Shown here in pieces: positions 1 to 8,937 of a stretch of DNA of 64,000 nucleotides (within the stretch, counting starts at the first letter, position 1; the number at the start of each line of letters is the position of its first letter). Below the pieces are notes generated by a model, which was given only the letters and a program-made list of their open reading frames with translations, did no database searches and was not told the DNA's origin. Where the stretch lies: the NCBI RefSeq assembly GCF_036226685.1, contig NZ_CP109009.1, positions 6,847,501 to 6,911,500 of the forward strand, in the 5' to 3' direction. The translations under genes were made by a program, and so were the position numbers. This DNA comes from Streptomyces sp. NBC_00690. GTDB taxonomy: Bacteria; Actinomycetota; Actinomycetes; Streptomycetales; Streptomycetaceae.

Positions 1-127
1 CCCACCAAGGGTTCCCCGTCTGAACCAACCGCGTCGAACGGCGGGAGTGCACCGTGAGCGCTCTCCGGCAATGGGCGTAGAAGCGATCCGCCGGTTGTAT
101 GACACGACTGGCCCGACGCGAGCGGTT

Positions 128-163
128 GCCCCTTCGGCATGCGTGGTGCACTCGCCGAAGGGC
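128..163. other. Inverted repeat upstream of the first gene
   Basis: A 9-bp perfect stem (CCCTTCGGC at 130-138 with GCCGAAGGG at 154-162) encloses a 15-nt loop. It may terminate a gene lying before the window or be an operator. I see no coding feature in bases 1-214. Confidence 0.35.
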
Positions 164-214
164 AATGCTCTTCGTGGAAGCGTTCGGTGCAACGAGTCGT
201 GACATGGGTCCGAC

Positions 215-1036
215 GTGCAGGTGGGGATGATGACAGGGAGCCAGGGAGGGGCCGGGCCCGGTGCAGAGAGAGGCGCCGAGCAGGGCGGACGAAGGGACGA
301 CGGCACGCACACGGCACATGACGTGCACGGGGGATGCGGGGGGCGCGAGATGTACGGGGGAAATCGGGCACGGACGGACCAGGCCAGACCAGCCGAAGTG
401 GCGCCGCCACCGTCCCACCCTTCGCCGCAGCGCGGGCAGCAGGGCCCTGCACCACGGCGCGAGCGGGCCGACCAGGGGAGTCCGGCACCCCAGCAGGCAC
501 CGTCGGCGGCGATACGGGGCGTGCTGCGCAGACGCCTGGGGTGCAAGGACATCCGATCGGTGCCGGCGGTACGGGCCTTCATCCGTGAACTGCTCAGGGA
601 CTGGCAGGAGATAGAGGACCTCCATGGACTCGGGGACGGCTCACCCCGTCCCGACCCCCGGCAGTTGGCAGCACAGCGCGCCGACACCGTGGGCTCGGCG
701 GAACTACTGGCCAGCGAACTCGTGACCAATGCACTGATCCACACCGAGCACGGTGCGGTGGTCACCGTGACGGTTGTGTCCTCCGTACTGCGTGTGGAAG
801 TGCGCGACTTCATGCCCGGGCTCCCCCTCCACGATCCACCGCACCCCGGTACCCGCATGCTCCATCCCGAGGAGCGGACCCAGGGCCGTGAAACGATGGA
901 CCCGCCGTCCGTCGACGATCTCTCCACGCATGGCAGGGGACTGCTGCTGGTGCGTGAACTCGCTGACTCCTGGGGTGTGCGGACCCAGCGCGCGGGCAAG
1001 GTCATCTGGTTTGAGCTGCGCAAAAGGCCGGCCTGA
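215..1036 (+). CDS. Anti-sigma-factor-type ATP-binding protein (HATPase_c)
   Basis: The C-terminal ~170 residues form a GHKL/HATPase domain like the RsbW-type serine kinases common in Streptomyces. An N-box is visible (ELLASELVTNALIHTEHG, about residues 168-185), then VRDFMPGLP in the place of the G1 box and HGRGLLLVRELADSWGV as the G2 region. Such proteins usually bind ATP and control sigma factors through anti-anti-sigma partners, but no partner gene is next to this one. The first ~95 residues are Gly/Arg/Pro-rich and low in complexity. The start is therefore uncertain: GTG 215, or ATG 227 or 230, or a later codon. The G1 box lacks the usual DxGxG spacing, so ATP binding is inferred. The stop codon lies inside a terminator hairpin shared with the convergent neighbour. 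Confidence 0.75.
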   Translation: MQVGMMTGSQGGAGPGAERGAEQGGRRDDGTHTAHDVHGGCGGREMYGGNRARTDQARPAEVAPPPSHPSPQRGQQGPAPRRERADQGSPAPQQAPSAAIRGVLRRRLGCKDIRSVPAVRAFIRELLRDWQEIEDLHGLGDGSPRPDPRQLAAQRADTVGSAELLASELVTNALIHTEHGAVVTVTVVSSVLRVEVRDFMPGLPLHDPPHPGTRMLHPEERTQGRETMDPPSVDDLSTHGRGLLLVRELADSWGVRTQRAGKVIWFELRKRPA

Positions 1037-1052
1037 TGCCAGGCCGGCCTTT
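1023..1052. terminator. Bidirectional terminator hairpin between convergent genes
   Basis: AAAGGCCGGCCT (1023-1034) pairs perfectly with AGGCCGGCCTTT (1041-1052) around a 6-nt loop. The stem has A and T ends on both strands, so it could terminate the ATPase gene and the convergent DUF2637 gene. It overlaps the ATPase stop codon. Confidence 0.8.
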
Positions 1053-1090
1053 GACACTGCCTCGGGAGGGTGGTGCGGTTCGGCGTTCAG

Positions 1091-2167
1091 CTAGCCGAAC
1101 TGCTGCTCCAGGTCTTTGAGTTTGCGTTCCAAGGAGTCCAGACGCGGAAGTGTCTGGGTGTCATCCTCAGCGGTGAGGTCGACCCTGATGGGCTCAGACC
1201 CGGGGGTCGAACTGGCGGACTGGAGAGAGTGCCGAGAACGAAGAGGCAGCTGTCCGGATCCTATGGCAGGCTCCGCGACGGATTTCGAATCCGGCGCACC
1301 CGTCAAGGCTTGTGCCGAACCACCCGCCGCACCGGAGTTGAGGGCCGGCAGGTCGGGGTCCTGAAGGACGCGGCCCCGACCCCAGGCGCGGTGCTGCCGG
1401 TTGAGGGCCTTTATCCGCGCCCGGTCCAGCTTCTGCTGGTCCCGGCTGCGGGTACGGCTCTCCTTCTTGGCCTGACGGTCCTCACGTACTTCCTCGACCG
1501 CCTCATCGAGGGTGCGGACGCCCTCAAGCAGCATCAGCGACCAGGCGTTGAAGGTCTCACGGGGTGCACGGAGCCAGCGAACGACACGGATCTGCGGCAG
1601 TGGGCGGGGCACCAGGCCCTGCTCGCGCAGTGCCGCCCGACGGGTCTGCTTCAGCGCGCGGTCGAAGAGGACGGCGGCGGACAGCGACATGCCGGCGAAG
1701 AACTGGGGCGCTCCGTCGTGGCCGAGGCCGCGCGGTGCGTGGACCCAGTTGAACCAGGCGGCGGCACCGGCGAACGTCCACACCAGGAGTCGGGAGCCGA
1801 GGGCGGCGTCACCGTGGCTGGCCTCACGGACGGCGAGTACGGAACAGAACATGGCCGCGCCGTCGAGACCGAAGGGGACCAGGTACTCCCAGCCGCCGGA
1901 GAGGTTCAGGTTCTGTCGGCCGAAGCCGACCAGGCCGTGGAAGGAGAGTGCTGCGGCAACCGCCGCGCAGCAGAAGAGGAGAACGTAGGAAGCGGTGCCG
2001 TATATGGCTTCCTTGCGCCTTCGGCGCTCCTCACTGCGCTCCCAGGAGTCCTCGACCTGGGGCTTGGCAGCGGCTTTCTTGCCGCGTGCGAGCACTACGA
2101 CCGCCACCAGGACTCCCACGACCATCACGCCGCCGGGAAGCAGCCAGGTAAGCGATATGTCTCTCAT
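1091..2167 (-). CDS. DUF2637 multi-pass membrane protein
   Basis: A 358-residue protein with five likely membrane segments in its N-terminal half, around residues 5-28, 55-82, 92-115, 124-141 and 150-170. Examples are LTWLLPGGVMVVGVLVAVVV and LLVWTFAGAAAWFNWVHA. A charged, Ala/Arg-rich cytosolic tail follows and ends in a short leucine-rich coiled-coil (LDSLERKLKDLEQQF). The layout matches DUF2637 proteins of Streptomyces, whose role is not firmly known. I chose the ATG at 2167 (MRDISLTW) because AAGGGA lies 9 bases upstream. The in-frame upstream extension reads as non-membrane, Cys/His-rich sequence with no ribosome site. It converges on the ATPase gene across a shared terminator. Confidence 0.8.
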   Translation of the reverse strand: MRDISLTWLLPGGVMVVGVLVAVVVLARGKKAAAKPQVEDSWERSEERRRRKEAIYGTASYVLLFCCAAVAAALSFHGLVGFGRQNLNLSGGWEYLVPFGLDGAAMFCSVLAVREASHGDAALGSRLLVWTFAGAAAWFNWVHAPRGLGHDGAPQFFAGMSLSAAVLFDRALKQTRRAALREQGLVPRPLPQIRVVRWLRAPRETFNAWSLMLLEGVRTLDEAVEEVREDRQAKKESRTRSRDQQKLDRARIKALNRQHRAWGRGRVLQDPDLPALNSGAAGGSAQALTGAPDSKSVAEPAIGSGQLPLRSRHSLQSASSTPGSEPIRVDLTAEDDTQTLPRLDSLERKLKDLEQQFG

Positions 2168-2411
2168 GTGTTGGTGTCCCTTGCATCTGCATCGCGGTAG
2201 GGCATTTCGGCCGCCATAGTGACCGAAGTCCTGGCGATCCCAGGGGGTTTCGTGGCAAGAGAACGCCAATGGGGCCATACGGCATACGGATAGGTGTGTT
2301 TCGCTCGAACTGACGCGCGGTCAGAGTGAGGTGCGTACGATTTATATCACCCGGAAGGGGGGCGTGACATCCATAGCGTAACCGCCTCGGCGCACCGTGA
2401 CTGACGTGTGA

Positions 2412-3257
2412 TCAGTCGCCCGGAAGCAGCCTTGCGACCCGCGCGGCGTCGGATGTACGCGGGCAGGTGACGCAGGTGTCGTCCGGTCGCAGAGTGTAGA
2501 AGAGGCAGCAGCTCGCGCGATCCCGGGTGGGGAGTTCCTCGCCGGCCGGGCCGCTCAGCACCCGGAAGCCGGGGGAGCCGACATAGGGCTTGGTGGTGCC
2601 CGGCAACAGCAGTTCCAACTCGGCCATGGCCCGCTGCTCTTCGCCCAGGCGGTTGCCGATGTACCAGAGTCCTTCGACGACCTCGTCGCTCGCCATCCCC
2701 CACAGCGCCCGCTTGCCGCGACGCATCCGGGGGCCGAAGCCGTTCAGCAGCGGTTCGATGTGCTCGGCGACCGCGTTCCGCAATTCCGCCCGCAGTGCTT
2801 CCTCGTCCGGGACCACCCGGGCGCCGGGCAGGGTCGCCGCTGGATCTCCCGGCAGACAGGAGAAACCGGTCATCCGTACCGTCATCTGCCCGAGCGTGCG
2901 CTGGAGGCAGACGTTCTCCGCGGGCACCCTGGGCACCCTGCGACGCAGGAACCAGGGGACGGTAAACAGCAGACAGGCGGGCCAGGCGTAGCGGTGCAGC
3001 CCGAAACTCGCGATCACGTCGGGGCGGGCCTGCTCGCCGTAGTCCCGGAGCACCTGGGCGTTGTCCCACGCCAAGAACGCGTCGAGCGCGGCGCCGCCGG
3101 CGGCGAGCTCATGGGCGCTGACCCAACCGGTACCCGAGGGCGTCGGTTCGCCGTTCGTGAGCTCCCGTATCCGCAAAGTGGGATATACCTCGCCAAGGCG
3201 GGCATAGGAGTCCGCGAGGGGTGAGGCCAGCGAGGGCGTCAAGGCGGGAAGGATCAT
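2412..3257 (-). CDS. FhuF-like ferric-siderophore reductase, 2Fe-2S
   Basis: About 281 residues ending in RASCCLFYTLRPDDTCVTC. This gives the C-C-x10-C-x2-C arrangement that binds the [2Fe-2S] cluster in FhuF-family reductases, which release iron from ferric siderophores in the cytoplasm. The rest of the protein has the family's usual size. The DmdR/IdeR-type box at 3286-3304 lies just upstream, so iron repression is expected. The start is either ATG 3257 (MILPAL) or GTG 3269. Neither has a clear Shine-Dalgarno, and the box is close, so the leader must be short. It lies 18 kb from the siderophore cluster but probably belongs to the same regulon and could serve its product. Confidence 0.85.
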   Translation of the reverse strand: MILPALTPSLASPLADSYARLGEVYPTLRIRELTNGEPTPSGTGWVSAHELAAGGAALDAFLAWDNAQVLRDYGEQARPDVIASFGLHRYAWPACLLFTVPWFLRRRVPRVPAENVCLQRTLGQMTVRMTGFSCLPGDPAATLPGARVVPDEEALRAELRNAVAEHIEPLLNGFGPRMRRGKRALWGMASDEVVEGLWYIGNRLGEEQRAMAELELLLPGTTKPYVGSPGFRVLSGPAGEELPTRDRASCCLFYTLRPDDTCVTCPRTSDAARVARLLPGD

Positions 3258-3285
3258 GCCGGGGACCACCGAATCGCGATCGTTA

Positions 3286-3304
3286 GCAGGTTAGCCTTAC
3301 CTTA
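3286..3304 (-). promoter_or_regulatory. DmdR/IdeR iron box upstream of fhuF-like gene
   Basis: GCAGGTTAGCCTTACCTTA matches 17 of 19 positions of the actinobacterial iron-box consensus TWAGGTWAGSCTWACCTWA. It sits 29 bases upstream of the probable start of the reductase, so it would overlap the promoter. The GntR gene on the other strand starts about 100 bases away and could also be affected. Confidence 0.8.
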
Positions 3305-3407
3305 CCCGACCGGATCGGTGTTTGAACTGGACTCCAGTCCGCCTATGGTGCACCCATGGCCCCGCAACCGCCAGCCGGGTCGTCCCGCCGGTCGGAGGAG
3401 GACCCGA

Positions 3408-4355
3408 GTGGAGCAGGCCCGAGCACGCGCGACCGCCCGCTCAGAGCGCTCCCCGACCACCGCGGAAGCGTCCCCGTCCCGCTCGAACGAGTGGGACGAA
3501 GTGTCGTTTGAGGCACGCGACGGGAGTTGGGCGAGCCTGCCCGAGCAGACACGTGGAGAACACTCCCACACACACGCCGGGAGCGCGGACCGATCGCCCG
3601 GGACCACCGCTCGGCCCCCGCGCCCCCGTGCACCCGAAGACGGACCGACGCCCTCCACGGCCGGACCCGGCAGCGAGCCGGACGAGACCGACCCCGCCGA
3701 CCGTCCGCCACCGTCCGAGCACCTCCCGCGCACGGTTCAGCGCCACTCCGTACGCGGACAGATCCTCCAGGCGCTGCGCACCGCGCTCATCGACGGTGAG
3801 CTGACCCCCGGCGAGGTCTACTCGGCCCCCGCCCTCGCCGAGCGCTTCGGAGTCTCCGCCACTCCGGTACGCGAGGCCATGCAGCGGCTGGCCGCCGAAG
3901 GCACGGTCGAGGTCGTCCCCAACCGCGGATTCCGCATCACGGTCCGTACCCCCCGCGAACTCGCCGAGCTCGCCGAAGTACGCGCACTGATCGAGGTCCC
4001 GGTCATGCTCCGGTTGGCCCGGACGACCCCCTCCGCGCACTGGGTGGGACTGCGCCCCCTCGCCGAGGCGACCGTGGCCGCCGCAGCCGTGGGGGACCGC
4101 GCACGGTATGCGGAAGTTGATCGCTCCTTTCACCGCGCCCTGCTCTCCCTCGCCGGCAACGACCAACTGGTGAGCGTCGCGGAAGACCTCCACCGGCGCT
4201 CGCAGTGGCCCCTCACCGGGGTGGCGATCCCCCGCCGTGCGGAGCTGGTGGCCGATGCGGCGGAGCACCTGGCCCTGCTGGAGGCGCTCGCCGCACAGGA
4301 CCTCGCCGTGGTGCGCACGCTGGTGCGCGAGCACTTCACCGGTTCCGAAGGCTGA
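3408..4355 (+). CDS. GntR/FadR-subfamily transcriptional regulator
   Basis: The winged helix-turn-helix begins near residue 108 (TVQRHSVRGQILQALRTALI) and includes the recognition segment ALAERFGVSATPVREAMQRL. An all-helical FCD effector domain follows, with its metal/ligand acidic-His pattern (EVDRSFHRALL, EHLALLEAL). These regulators respond to small organic acids or amino acids. I place the start at GTG 3408 because GGAGGAGG lies 6 bases upstream. Frames open further upstream have no such site. The ~105 residues before the HTH are Arg/Ser/Pro-rich and probably disordered, which is longer than usual for the family. It is followed after 42 bases by a flavoprotein gene on the same strand, so the two probably form an operon. 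Confidence 0.85.
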   Translation: MEQARARATARSERSPTTAEASPSRSNEWDEVSFEARDGSWASLPEQTRGEHSHTHAGSADRSPGTTARPPRPRAPEDGPTPSTAGPGSEPDETDPADRPPPSEHLPRTVQRHSVRGQILQALRTALIDGELTPGEVYSAPALAERFGVSATPVREAMQRLAAEGTVEVVPNRGFRITVRTPRELAELAEVRALIEVPVMLRLARTTPSAHWVGLRPLAEATVAAAAVGDRARYAEVDRSFHRALLSLAGNDQLVSVAEDLHRRSQWPLTGVAIPRRAELVADAAEHLALLEALAAQDLAVVRTLVREHFTGSEG

Positions 4356-4397
4356 TCGTGCACCGGGCTGAAGCCGTCGATCGCAGGAAGGCGCCCC

Positions 4398-4976
4398 ATG
4401 ACTGACCGGACTCCTGGACCCTTCCTCTACGTCGTGGTCTGTGCCGCCCAAGTGGCCACGCAGATCGATGAATTGATCACTGCGGCGCAGGAGCGACGCT
4501 GGCGGGTGGGCGTCGTGGTGACCCCGCAGGCGCTCGGCTTCGTCGACCGGGCCGCCATCGAGGCGCGGACGGGCCTTCCGATCAGATCTGCCTGGCGCCG
4601 CCCCGATGAGCCGCGCCCCCTGCCGCCGCCCGACGCGGTCGTCGTGGCACCTGCGACCTTCAACACGATCAACAAATGGGCGGCCGGCATCTCGGACACC
4701 CTGGCGCTCGGCATCCTCTGTGAATCGGTGGGCTCCGGTGTTCCGATCGCCGTCCTGCCCTGTCTCAGCGCCGCGCAGGCGACCCATCCCGCCTATGCGC
4801 AGAGCCTGCAGCGGCTGCGGAGCATGGGGGTGCTGGTCGACGATGCCGCACCCGGGGGCGCAGGTGGTGGCTCGTTCGGCTGGTCACGCGCGTTGGAGCT
4901 GTTGGAACGGCCTTCCCCGGGCCGGCCACCCACCGAAGGGGACCGCGCGGTGCAGGCGCCCCGCGACCGGGGCTGA
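4398..4976 (+). CDS. Flavoprotein of the HFCD (PPC-decarboxylase-like) family
   Basis: A 192-residue Rossmann-like flavoprotein. FLYVVVCAAQVATQIDELI fits the N-terminal strand-loop-helix, and APATFNTINKWAAGISDTLA corresponds to the FMN/substrate motif of homo-oligomeric flavin-containing Cys decarboxylases (usually PAS-AN..K...G..D). A Pro/Gly-rich tail follows. The real substrate is unknown; family members decarboxylate phosphopantothenoylcysteine or C-terminal cysteines of peptides, and many Streptomyces copies have no known role. GGAAGG stands 7 bases before the ATG. It is probably co-transcribed with, and perhaps controlled by, the GntR gene just upstream. Confidence 0.75.
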   Translation: MTDRTPGPFLYVVVCAAQVATQIDELITAAQERRWRVGVVVTPQALGFVDRAAIEARTGLPIRSAWRRPDEPRPLPPPDAVVVAPATFNTINKWAAGISDTLALGILCESVGSGVPIAVLPCLSAAQATHPAYAQSLQRLRSMGVLVDDAAPGGAGGGSFGWSRALELLERPSPGRPPTEGDRAVQAPRDRG

Positions 4977-5016
4977 CGCTGTGGGCCCGCCCCCGTGCAC
5001 CGCCGACTCGCTCCCC

Positions 5017-5964
5017 CTATGCGGCGGGTTCTGGTTGAGTGGGAGAGGGCGGAGTGACCGCCTTCTGTACGGGGGGCTTCGCCGCCGCGGCCTTGGGTGT
5101 CGCCCCCGGTGCGGTTCCCGTCGGCCCTCCCTTGGTCACCGCGCGAGGGGCGGCTACCTGGGGTGAGCCGCTCGGCGCGGCCGGGACCTGTGGAGCGGCG
5201 GAAGCGCTCAGCCGCCCCGACAGTCGGACGGGGACGCCGCCGAGGAGCCGGAAGAGCCGGCGCGCCTCGGCGCGCAACCGCCCCGCCTCCGGTTCGGTCT
5301 CGCAGTCGGCCAGCCCGACGAGCGCCGACGCCGTACCGATGAGATAGCCCAACTCCACGCGGATCCGCAGGGACTCGGAGAACCCGAGCCGGGCCTCGGC
5401 CAACTCGCCGTCGCGCAGGGAGAGCCCGGCCTGCTGGTGCCAGGTGAAGGAGAGCAGCAGTAGATCGCCGTGCGCGCTGGCCCCGTCGTGGGCGCGGCGG
5501 TAGGCGGCCCGGGCGGCTTGGGGCGCCTTCGCGATGTGCTCGGCGACCAGCCCCCGACGGAAGTCGAGCAGCGGCCTGCCCGGTGAGGTGGGCGCGAGGA
5601 GAGCGGCGGCCCTCCCGAGCGCCGAGCGGGCCTCGTCGGCCCGGTCGCGTACACGCAGCACGGTGGCCGCGTAGGCCAGCCTGCCGCGCTCGGACGCTGC
5701 GCCGCCGCGCTCCTCGTCGTCTTGAGCCACGGCTTCCGCCGTGCGGAGCGCGTCCTCCGCGTCCGCCCACCCTTCGCCGGTGAACAGACAGCGCTCGACC
5801 AGTAGTCCTGCCCGCTCCAGAGCTGCCGCTGCGTTGCTCGCGTGTGGTGCGAGCAGTGCCGCCGCGTCGGTCCAACAGCCGCGCGAGCGCAGCCGCCACA
5901 CCGCGGTCTGGAGAGGGTCGTCACCTGCGGTGGTTCCGGAACCAGACATGGCGGTATGCGCCAC
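5017..5964 (-). CDS. TPR-like helical repeat protein with Pro/Ala-rich tail
   Basis: About 315 residues. The first ~235 are helical repeats rich in Ala, Leu and Arg (WTDAAALLAPHASNAAAALE, ADEARSALGRAAALLAP, ELAEARLGFSESLRIRVELG), resembling tetratricopeptide repeats. The last ~80 are a low-complexity Ala/Pro/Lys/Thr tail. No catalytic motif was seen, so a scaffold or regulatory role is only inferred. The start at GTG 5964 follows GGGGAGGG; ATG 5949 is an in-frame alternative without a clear ribosome site. It converges on the flavoprotein gene with 40 bases between them. Confidence 0.65.
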   Translation of the reverse strand: MAHTAMSGSGTTAGDDPLQTAVWRLRSRGCWTDAAALLAPHASNAAAALERAGLLVERCLFTGEGWADAEDALRTAEAVAQDDEERGGAASERGRLAYAATVLRVRDRADEARSALGRAAALLAPTSPGRPLLDFRRGLVAEHIAKAPQAARAAYRRAHDGASAHGDLLLLSFTWHQQAGLSLRDGELAEARLGFSESLRIRVELGYLIGTASALVGLADCETEPEAGRLRAEARRLFRLLGGVPVRLSGRLSASAAPQVPAAPSGSPQVAAPRAVTKGGPTGTAPGATPKAAAAKPPVQKAVTPPSPTQPEPAA

Positions 5965-6896
5965 TATGCCCTCCCCGAGCACGCCATTGAGCTGTTGAGT
6001 AGATGGCATCTCAGCATGGATGGGGTTGCCCGGCCAAGGGTTCTGGTGAATTGTTTCACAATCCCTGGCACGCCGATGGGGTGGGACTGACCCGGCAGGT
6101 GGCCAAGATCGAAGGGGTCGTCGGCCCCGAAAGCCCGGGCGGCGATCGGAAACCCGCCATTGGGCCGGCATGCAGGGGAGTTGTGAATCGGCCGCCTTTC
6201 CGTCGAGCCCGTGCGGCCCGCCGAGCTTGGTCGCAGCAGGGTCCTGAGCGATGCTGCCGGGCCCGGCAGAGGGTTGCGCCGAAGCCCTGTTCGGGACTCC
6301 CTGCGCTGATCCGCGGGGCGGGTGCGGCGCCCGGAACGCGCCCCAGGGGGCGGCCGTTCCCGAGGCTTCACGGCCCGTCGTCGCCAGGTGCCTTTGCGGG
6401 CGTGAGGGGTGGTGCACCCGATGGATGAGTGGCCGGAGACCAGGCCACGCCGACCGGAAAGGGTGTGCGGGGCGAGCGCTGTTTCCGGTCAGGGCTTGGG
6501 GACGGATGGACAGGCGATGTAGATGGGTGCGGTGGGTCACCAATTCGCGGGATTTGCTGAGCCTTTGGCTGAATTCCCCCGCATTTCTCCGGAGTTATTG
6601 CTATTTACCTAAGTCCCAGGTGCATTCCCGCCGGTTCCCCGTTCAGTTCCCCCGAAGGAGGATCGACCGGGGAGGCTGCGAGTGGACATCGGACCGCGCC
6701 GGCGCGCCTGCCTACCCCCGTGAACCGTGCCGGCCCGGGCTGCCCCCGTCGACACTTGCCGCGCAGCACGGCCCCCGCGTGCCCCGCCCTGACTCACCCG
6801 GAGAGCCCGAGGGCAGCGGGATCACCCCGTACGACGGAATCTGGAGCCCGGAACGGACGCCGGGGAACGGAACGGGCGCCAGGTGCTGGGTGCCGT
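5965..6896. other. Intergenic region, no convincing gene
   Basis: This stretch of 932 bases separates two leftward genes. Its middle part (about 6541-6625) is noticeably less GC-rich than its surroundings and could hold a promoter. A Shine-Dalgarno-like GGAGGATC near 6656 precedes only a ~13-codon GTG frame (from 6683). Longer frames here lack the third-position GC pattern of real genes. Confidence 0.5.
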
Positions 6897-8579
6897 TCAG
6901 CTCATCCGCAGAGCCAGGAAGAAGTCCAGCTTGTCCTCCAGCCGGGAGAGATCCCGACCCGTCAGCTGTTCGATCCGCCCCACCCGGTAGCGCAGGGTGT
7001 TCACATGGAGATGCAGCCGGGTGGCGCACCGCGTCCAGGAGCCGTCCGATTCCAAGAACGCCTCCAGCGTCGGGATCAACTCCGCGCGATGCCGTTGGTC
7101 GTACTCGCGCAGCGGGTCCAGCAGCCGGGCGGTGAACGCCCTGCGGACATCGTCCGGAACGAACGGCAACAGCAGTACGTGGGAGGCCAGTTCATGATGA
7201 CCGGCCGCGGACACCCGCCCCGGTCGGGCGGCAGCCACCCGGCGCGCGTGCCGGGCCTCCTCCAGCGCTCCCCTCAGCCCTTCCGCCGAGCTCACCGGGG
7301 CGCTGACGCCCAGCGTCAGCCGCCCGTCGTCGGCCAACCCAGCTGACAGCGGCTGCTGAACCGCGCTGAGCAGGGTTTCGGCATGCAGCCCGCCCTGTGC
7401 CACCCCCTCAGTGCCCGCCTCACCTACGGGAGAGACCGCCGACAGCGGCACCAGGGCGATGGCTTCCTGACCGACGTGGGCCACGGCGATCCGGTCCGAC
7501 GAGTCGGGCCCCGACGACGAGGGATCGACGAGGATCTCCTCCAACAGCGACTGGGCGACCGGGCCCGCCTCGACGGCTGCGGAATCCGGCCCCCAGTCCA
7601 CCCGTGCCACCACCACTTGCCAGTGCGGTGCCGAGCCGAGACCGGGCAGCAGCACCGGGGCGGCGACCCGCAGTCGGGCCGCGACCTCGGCCGGCGCGGC
7701 GCCCGCCTGGACCAGCTCCAGAACTTCCTGTGCGAGCCGTCTGCGCACCGTACGGGCGGCCTCGCGGCGGTCTCGCTCGACCGCGATCAGCTGTGTCACA
7801 CCCTGGAGCAGATCGAGCCGTGCCGCCGGCCAGTCGGCGGCGTCCGCCTCCACCGCCAGCATCCAGTCCGACAGCACGCTCTCGCGGATGTCGCCGCCGT
7901 CCGTGGTCTGGCCCCGGCCCGTGTTGCGGATCGGGAAGAGGGAGTAGGTCCGGGACTGCACTCTCGCCCGGTGCGGTCCGCGTCGCCCGCCGCGCAGCGC
8001 GGCCAGTTGTTCACCCGCCAGGGCGGCGCCCACGGAGGCCGGCAGCTCTGCGCCCGCGATCCGTCGCCCGGTGGGGGAGAGCACCCAGGCGTGCAGGTCC
8101 AGATCGGTGCCGAGGAGGTCGAGGACGACCTCAGGGCCGCCGCCGGCCGGGCCCGACGTCATCAGTCTGCGGTGCCGGTCGACCACGGCTGCGAGATCGC
8201 CGGCACGCTCGCCCGACACCTGGCGCACGACGTACTCGGTGATCGTGGCGAAGGCGACGGACTCGTTCACCGCGAAGAGGGGCAGTCGATGCCGGGCACA
8301 CGCCGCGATCAGATCGTCGGGGATGTCGCCCAGCTCCGCCTCGCCGGCCGCCAGCGCGGCCACCTGGGCCGCCGCCAGGATGCGTACGAAGGGCTCGGTG
8401 TCCTGCGCGGACCGCCGCCATGCGAGCCCGGTCAACACCAGCTCGCCCCCGGAGAGATAGCGGCTGGGGTCGCGCAGATCGGTGGTCATCACCCCGCGCA
8501 CGCCGCGGTCCAGCTCGTCCTCGCCGCCGAGCAACCGCAGCCCCAGCGCATCGTTCTCCAGCAGTGCGCGCAGCCGCAT
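6897..8579 (-). CDS. pucR: PucR-family purine-catabolism regulator
   Basis: A 560-residue regulator. The N-terminal PucR-type sensor starts MRLRALLENDALGLRLLGGE and continues through ~residue 130. The central part is a GGDEF-derived linker (ARLRVAAPVLLPGLG... region). The C-terminus is a helix-turn-helix of the PucR/HTH_30 type (TRLHLHVNTLRYRVGRIEQ). PucR proteins sense purine breakdown and control xanthine dehydrogenase and allantoin genes. The divergent xdh operon starts 358 bases away on the other strand, which fits that role. The ATG at 8579 begins the conserved domain; the Shine-Dalgarno is weak. Frames open further upstream overlap the promoter region and look non-coding. Confidence 0.88.
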   Translation of the reverse strand: MRLRALLENDALGLRLLGGEDELDRGVRGVMTTDLRDPSRYLSGGELVLTGLAWRRSAQDTEPFVRILAAAQVAALAAGEAELGDIPDDLIAACARHRLPLFAVNESVAFATITEYVVRQVSGERAGDLAAVVDRHRRLMTSGPAGGGPEVVLDLLGTDLDLHAWVLSPTGRRIAGAELPASVGAALAGEQLAALRGGRRGPHRARVQSRTYSLFPIRNTGRGQTTDGGDIRESVLSDWMLAVEADAADWPAARLDLLQGVTQLIAVERDRREAARTVRRRLAQEVLELVQAGAAPAEVAARLRVAAPVLLPGLGSAPHWQVVVARVDWGPDSAAVEAGPVAQSLLEEILVDPSSSGPDSSDRIAVAHVGQEAIALVPLSAVSPVGEAGTEGVAQGGLHAETLLSAVQQPLSAGLADDGRLTLGVSAPVSSAEGLRGALEEARHARRVAAARPGRVSAAGHHELASHVLLLPFVPDDVRRAFTARLLDPLREYDQRHRAELIPTLEAFLESDGSWTRCATRLHLHVNTLRYRVGRIEQLTGRDLSRLEDKLDFFLALRMS

Positions 8580-8937
8580 CTCGTCGCCGCCGATCCATCT
8601 CGTTGTCGCGTGCTCTCGGCCCCCGCCCCGACGCCGCACACCGGACGCCCCGGGGAGGATCGAGGAACAGGGAGTGCCACGGGACCGTGACCACCGGGCT
8701 TGCCTTTCGTTCGAATCTACAAGATGCAACGGTCGACCAGCCAACTCCTTCATGGTTTCGGTGACTGCACCGCATGGCGGACGCCCTTGTGTACTGGGGC
8801 CACACCAGGTGAACACCACAGAGGGAGAGCCGGTCGACCACCGGCCGGCCGCGCCCCCGTCGGCCGGCTGACGACAGCACCGGATCGAACGCAGGTGATG
8901 TCCCGACCTGCGGCAGACGATCGGAAGAGAGCCGTTC
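8580..8937. other. Divergent promoter region of pucR and xdh operon
   Basis: These 358 non-coding bases lie between divergent starts and must hold both promoters, and probably PucR sites. The least GC-rich part is around 8700-8765 (TTCGAATCTACAAGATGCAA). I could not pick out a certain -35/-10 pair or operator. Confidence 0.5.

Noticed and set aside
6683..6724. A ~13-codon GTG frame after a GGAGG sequence
   Set aside because: It is too short to judge, with Arg/Pro-rich content and no following gene on that strand to be a leader for.
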